Shown piece after piece: positions 60,461-64,000 of a stretch of 64,000 bases of DNA. Position 1 is the stretch's first letter. The number at the start of each line of letters is the position of its first letter. The position numbers were made by a program, and so were the translations under genes. The notes under the pieces are model-generated. The model was not told the DNA's origin. It did not search any database and saw nothing but the letters and a program-made list of their open reading frames with translations. Origin of the DNA: Megalobrama amblycephala (Eukaryota > Chordata > Actinopteri > Cypriniformes > Xenocyprididae); NCBI RefSeq assembly GCF_018812025.1, contig NC_063049.1:32939447-33003446 (forward strand). The letters are read 5' to 3'.

Positions 60461-61386
60461 ATGATGGGCAAGGTAAACTTCATTCCTGCTAACATTTTCA
60501 AAGTTGAATTCAACTGAAAATTACAGTAGAGGGAAAATAAAACCACTGAAACTGAAACTTTTGAATTTTCAGGTCACCTTCTACGAGGACAGGAACTTCC
60601 AGGGTCGCTCTTATGAGTGTATGGGTGACTGTGGTGACTTCTCCTCCTATATGAGCCGCTGTCACTCTTGCAGAGTGCACAGTGGATGCTGGATGATGTA
60701 TGATCATCCCAACTACATGGGAAATGGGTATTTCTTCAGGAGGGGCGAGTACGCTGATTACATGTCTATGTTTGGAATGAGCAACTGCATCAGGTCCTGC
60801 CGTATGATCCCCATGGTGAGCTCTATGAATGTATTGTTTTGTAATATATACACCCAAAGCCACATCCTTTCATTTAGAACATTTCTTAATTAAATATATA
60901 ATTTACATTTATCTAGAATCATAAAGCAGAAACCTGATCTAAATTTGTAGGACATAGAGGAAGATGCTAAAATCCATCAACTCAAAGCAAAAAATGATCC
61001 TTTCAGAACAGTGATTTATAAGGCACACACTACACAGTTCTTGTTAGTTGTTTACATTAGATGTTTTTTCTACCTGCTAAACTTGAAAATAATGGACTCC
61101 TCTTCCACTACAGTACAGGGGATCCTACAGAATGAGGATCTACGAGAGGGAGAACTTCATGGGTCAGATGTACGAGATGATGGATGACTGTGACAACATC
61201 ATGGACCGTTACCGCATGTCTCACTGCCAGTCCTGTCATGTGATGGACGGCCACTGGCTCATGTATGAGCAGCCCAACTACAGAGGCAGGATGTGGTACT
61301 TCAGGCCTGGAGAGTACAGGAGCTTCAGCAATATGGGTGGCATGAGATTCATGAGCATGAGGCGTATCATGGACTCCTGGTACTAG
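60461..61386 (+). CDS. crygm2d: Gamma-crystallin M2-type, gene L (mosaic)
   Basis: About 175 residues. Exon 1 is 60461-60472 (M-M-G-K), exon 2 is 60573-60815 and exon 3 is 61114-61386 (TAG). The promoter, exon 1 and the first part of intron 1 are J-like. From exon 2 (V-T-F-Y-E-D, R-V-H-S-G, N-G-Y-F-F) through intron 2 and the 3' flank it is K-like, although exon 2 keeps J-type E-C-M-G. Exon 3 carries D-D-C-D-N and E-Q-P-N-Y as in gene I. Intron 2 (298 bp) has about 118 extra bases (60945-61062) compared with K. AATAAA lies at 61397-61402. All frames and splice sites are intact. Confidence 0.94.
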
Positions 61387-61402
61387 AGTTTATATTAATA
61401 AA

Positions 61403-62062
61403 ATATTTTCTCTACAACACTACACATTCTGTCTTGAAAATCATTGATGTCAATAATGTTTGCATTAGTATCCCACAAACAACACCTCATAAACAGAACT
61501 GTAAAGAAATGACTGAATTCTGTTATAATATAGTAAGATAGCAATCTAACTTATGTACTGTAAATATGAGGGATGCAAGCTCTCAAATGACAAGGTCCAG
61601 TCAAACATGAAACCCTGTTCATAACTGTGAAACACATATTGCATTAAAATAGCTTGTTCCTCATAGCCGGTGAAATACAAATGCTTATGTTTTATTACAA
61701 TTTATCAGAAATATAATACTCAAAATGCAGTCCTTAAATGTCCATATGTCAGAATTAATGGGATAGTTCACCAAAAAATAATTTACTCATCCTCATGTTA
61801 TTTGAAATATTTATGTTTTTCTTGTGGAACACAAAAGATTATATTTAGAAAAAAAAATCCCAGTATTTGTTTTCCATACAATGAAATTCATTAGAATCCA
61901 AATGTTGTATTACTTTAGGTCCAAGTACCTAGATTAAAAAAAAGTACAGTATTTACATTTAAAGGTAAACTACAGAATTCTGGGTTTCTATCGACACCTG
62001 TAGCTGAAAGTTGCTTGTGAGGTAATGGTTGCTTGTGATTTCCATATCAATGATGTAGCTAG
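61403..62062. other. Gene L 3' flank, homologous to that of gene K
   Basis: This aligns with the K 3' flank. It includes a MITE end with GGGATAGTTCACCAAAAAAT near 61759 and CTCATCCTCATGTTATTTGA near 61788. The 738-bp K segment (49830-50567) is missing here. Confidence 0.55.
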
Positions 62063-62621
62063 CTCGTCTGGCTATCACCAGACCAAGCTCAATTTAAAAT
62101 TGAACATTGGTCTGGGGAGTCTGTATGTATTTTCTACTGCACAAGAGGCGTGATCAACGAGCATTATTCACGCAATTGGATAGTCCTTCAACCAATCAGA
62201 TCAACTATCTGGGTGTGACGTACTTTGTAAAGCGACGCGAAAACTCTTTTGACACATTGATCAGCGGTTTGCAGAAGCAGCAATGGCATCGAGCTATTTT
62301 TGCAGGTTGTGCAAAAAAAAAAAAAATCATGAAAGTGAGTGGTATTTACACCCACTCGAGTGATTTGTTTGCTAAACTAAAGAAGTCATTCAGCATCGTC
62401 GAGAGGTTAAAAGGAATTGGACTGACAGTCGTGCTTGTCGTCGCTTCTCTATCGTCATCGTGTTATACCCACCAATAGTGAGCAAGGTGGATAAGCCAGT
62501 CTGTGATTGGTTCCCGCAAAAGTGTAACAGAAGCAGTAGAAATGAATGTACGGGTTTCCACACTGAGTTGCCAGGCGAAATCAAATCGCCGGCAGATCGG
62601 GCTGGGTTTACCCAGTCTAGC
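62063..62621. mobile_element. 559-bp insertion absent from the K flank
   Basis: AGCTAG lies on both sides (62057-62062 and 62622-62627), where the K flank has it once (AGCTAGCTACAACAAGAG near 50764). The end sequences contain TCTGGCTATCACCAGACC and, on the other strand, CTGCTAGACTGGGTAAACCC. The element class was not identified, and there is no convincing coding region. Confidence 0.6.
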
Positions 62622-62849
62622 AGCTAGAAACAACAAGAGTAACTTATATTAAAAAATAATGCCCACAAAACACATATTTGAAAAAATATAATCTGAGCAA
62701 GTACCATATCTACTGCCATAGCCAGACCTCCTTTTCTTTTTTTAATGAACAGAAGCATATAAGGACTAATTATGTAAGTCCGAAATTTCCTGCCAATTCA
62801 AACCAGACAGCTCTTAATATAAATATTTTTTATATGTTTACTGTAGTGA

Positions 62850-62910
62850 TTTAGGGCACGGAATTACCATTGTGTATGAAATGTGCTATATAAATAAACT
62901 TGTCTTGCCT
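62850..62910 (+). repeat. L2-type LINE/SINE 3' tail, third copy
   Basis: The stretch GGAATTACCATTGTGTATGA is followed by AATGTGCTATATAAATAAAC and short TTGTC/TTGCC units, matching 15670-15740. Confidence 0.55.
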
Positions 62911-62947
62911 AATTAGTTCATTTAAAAAAACAAAAAAACATTACTGT

Positions 62948-64000
62948 TTAAAGGGGTGGTACACTGTTGTTTTTTTTTTTTTTTTTAGGCTTGATTGTGT
63001 TTATGGGCCGCAGTTTAACAGTCTTAATGCTTTGTTTTTAAAAAAACAGTGTATTTTTCATATATTTTACCTTTATTCTACACCGCTATTTCCCTTCTCC
63101 TAAAACACTCTGTTGAGTTCCTGGTTCTATGAAGCCCCTCCCTCAGAAATACGCAATGGATTGAGATTGGTTAGCTGGCCCTGTGTATTGTGATTCGCTG
63201 TCCAGAATACATTGTCACGATTCACGTTGTCCGGAAACGCCAGGCCCCTTACCATTACGGGCAAACGTTGCATGTGCTTTGGTCAAAATCCAGTCTTTGC
63301 TTTAGTGGAAATGTAAATAATGGCGTCAATATTGCCGTATCAATTTGAGCCTGAATCAGACCCAGACTGCAGCAATGATGAAGAGGGTCAAGCAGAACCT
63401 CTGCAAGCACAGCTTTTGATGGACGTTTATGAAGTATTTTTGTTTGTGTTTGTGTCAAAGTGTTTAGATATGCTGTCACTTGTAAATGTTACTGCTGCCC
63501 CATAGTGTTCTGATTAAAGCTTTACTGTAGCTCAATACATGACTGAGTAGTAGCATTTTTTAAACGGCATTGTTTAATTTCTAGCATGAAGAGCATGTGG
63601 GTAAACACAACATAGAAGCCGTAATGAAACAATGCTGAACACTGATATCTGAAACGCCAACAAACACCAACAGAAGTTCGCTGGTGTGATTACATAGACG
63701 TTTGTTGGTGTTTGTAGGCATTTGTTGGAGAAGTATGAAACAGAATTTAGCTAACTGGCTAACTAAGCAAAACCGTGTTGGTCTTTGTTTACATCCCAGA
63801 AACTATATAACTTTATAAAAAAAAAAAAAACATACTTACAGTTGGGGCTCATAAACTTGTATGCACACAACATGGCCTCGCCCATTTTTTTGCATGTTCC
63901 CGGGGGCAGTGTTTATGTTAATTGCAGAGTTTATGATGTCACCAACCCGGGAAGAAGTTTGTTGTAGTCCAAACTGGTCGTTTTTGTAGGCATTAAACTG
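62948..64000 (+). mobile_element. TTAA-type DNA transposon, left part, with short coding relic
   Basis: The left end is TTAA followed by AGGGGTGGTACACTG; the right end lies beyond the window. Around 63320-63460 the plus strand reads M-A-S-I-L-P-Y-Q-F-E-P-E-S-D-P-D and A-E-P-L-Q-A-Q-L-L-M-D-V. I associate this start with transposon-borne cysteine-rich proteins of fish that resemble the P2X7 C-terminal domain. The frame here stops after 61 residues without the cysteine part, so it is a broken copy. The assignment is tentative. Confidence 0.4.

Noticed and set aside
62107..62478. 123-codon frame downstream of gene L
   Set aside because: It lies within the 559-bp insertion flanked by AGCTAG, contains a poly(A)-coded lysine run and has no recognisable domain.

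Overview
This window looks like nuclear DNA of a cyprinid teleost (carp, goldfish or zebrafish group). The evidence is AT-rich DNA with long (TA)n tracts, many short TTAA-target and hAT-type DNA transposons of kinds common in cyprinids, DIRS, Tc1 and L2 remnants, and small three-exon genes with GT-AG introns. The species is not decided from the sequence.

The real gene content is a tandem array of lens gamma-crystallin genes. On the minus strand at 4034-5809 there is one complete gammaS-like gene (5090-5809) and an orphan N-terminal-domain exon (4034-4276) with no partner exons. On the plus strand from 11095 to 61386 there are ten complete methionine-rich gammaM-type genes: C (11095), D (14309), E (20531), F (28148), G (31884), H (34962), I (39979), J (44853), K (48572) and L (60461). 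Each has a tiny first exon of 2-4 codons, a second exon of about 243 bp coding the N-terminal double Greek-key domain, and a third exon of about 273 bp coding the C-terminal domain. All introns are phase 0 and short. A degenerate third-exon fragment lies at about 32888-32996.

Genes F-L share a near-identical promoter and 5' leader of about 150 bp. A SOX-like site (AACAATAG, or GACAATGG in G) starts exactly 37 bp upstream of the start of the TATA box in all seven. The genes are not simple copies. Two kinds of 5' end (MMGK or MK first exon) and two kinds of 3' part (short or long intron 2) occur in all four combinations, and gene L joins a J-like 5' half to a K-like 3' half and 3' flank. This points to repeated unequal crossing-over or gene conversion. 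The I-to-J and K-to-L intervals carry the same DIRS and TTAA-transposon block, so they are copies of one larger duplication.

Everything else is spacer and mobile DNA. At 1-2525 a Tc1 transposase gene is split by a hAT-like element with a perfect 8-bp target duplication, and that element holds an LTR-retrotransposon remnant. TTAA-flanked elements lie at 2675-3332, 6714-7327 and 22710-23663. A 27-bp minisatellite lies at 8275-8765. LINE reverse-transcriptase relics are at 17846-18455 and 26630-27165, SINE-like units at 27322 and 29309, and DIRS remnants at 41493-42680 and 51415-57290. PiggyBac-like TTAA elements are at 42926, 53597-56918 and 57536-60171. No CRISPR array, rRNA gene or functional tRNA gene was seen.
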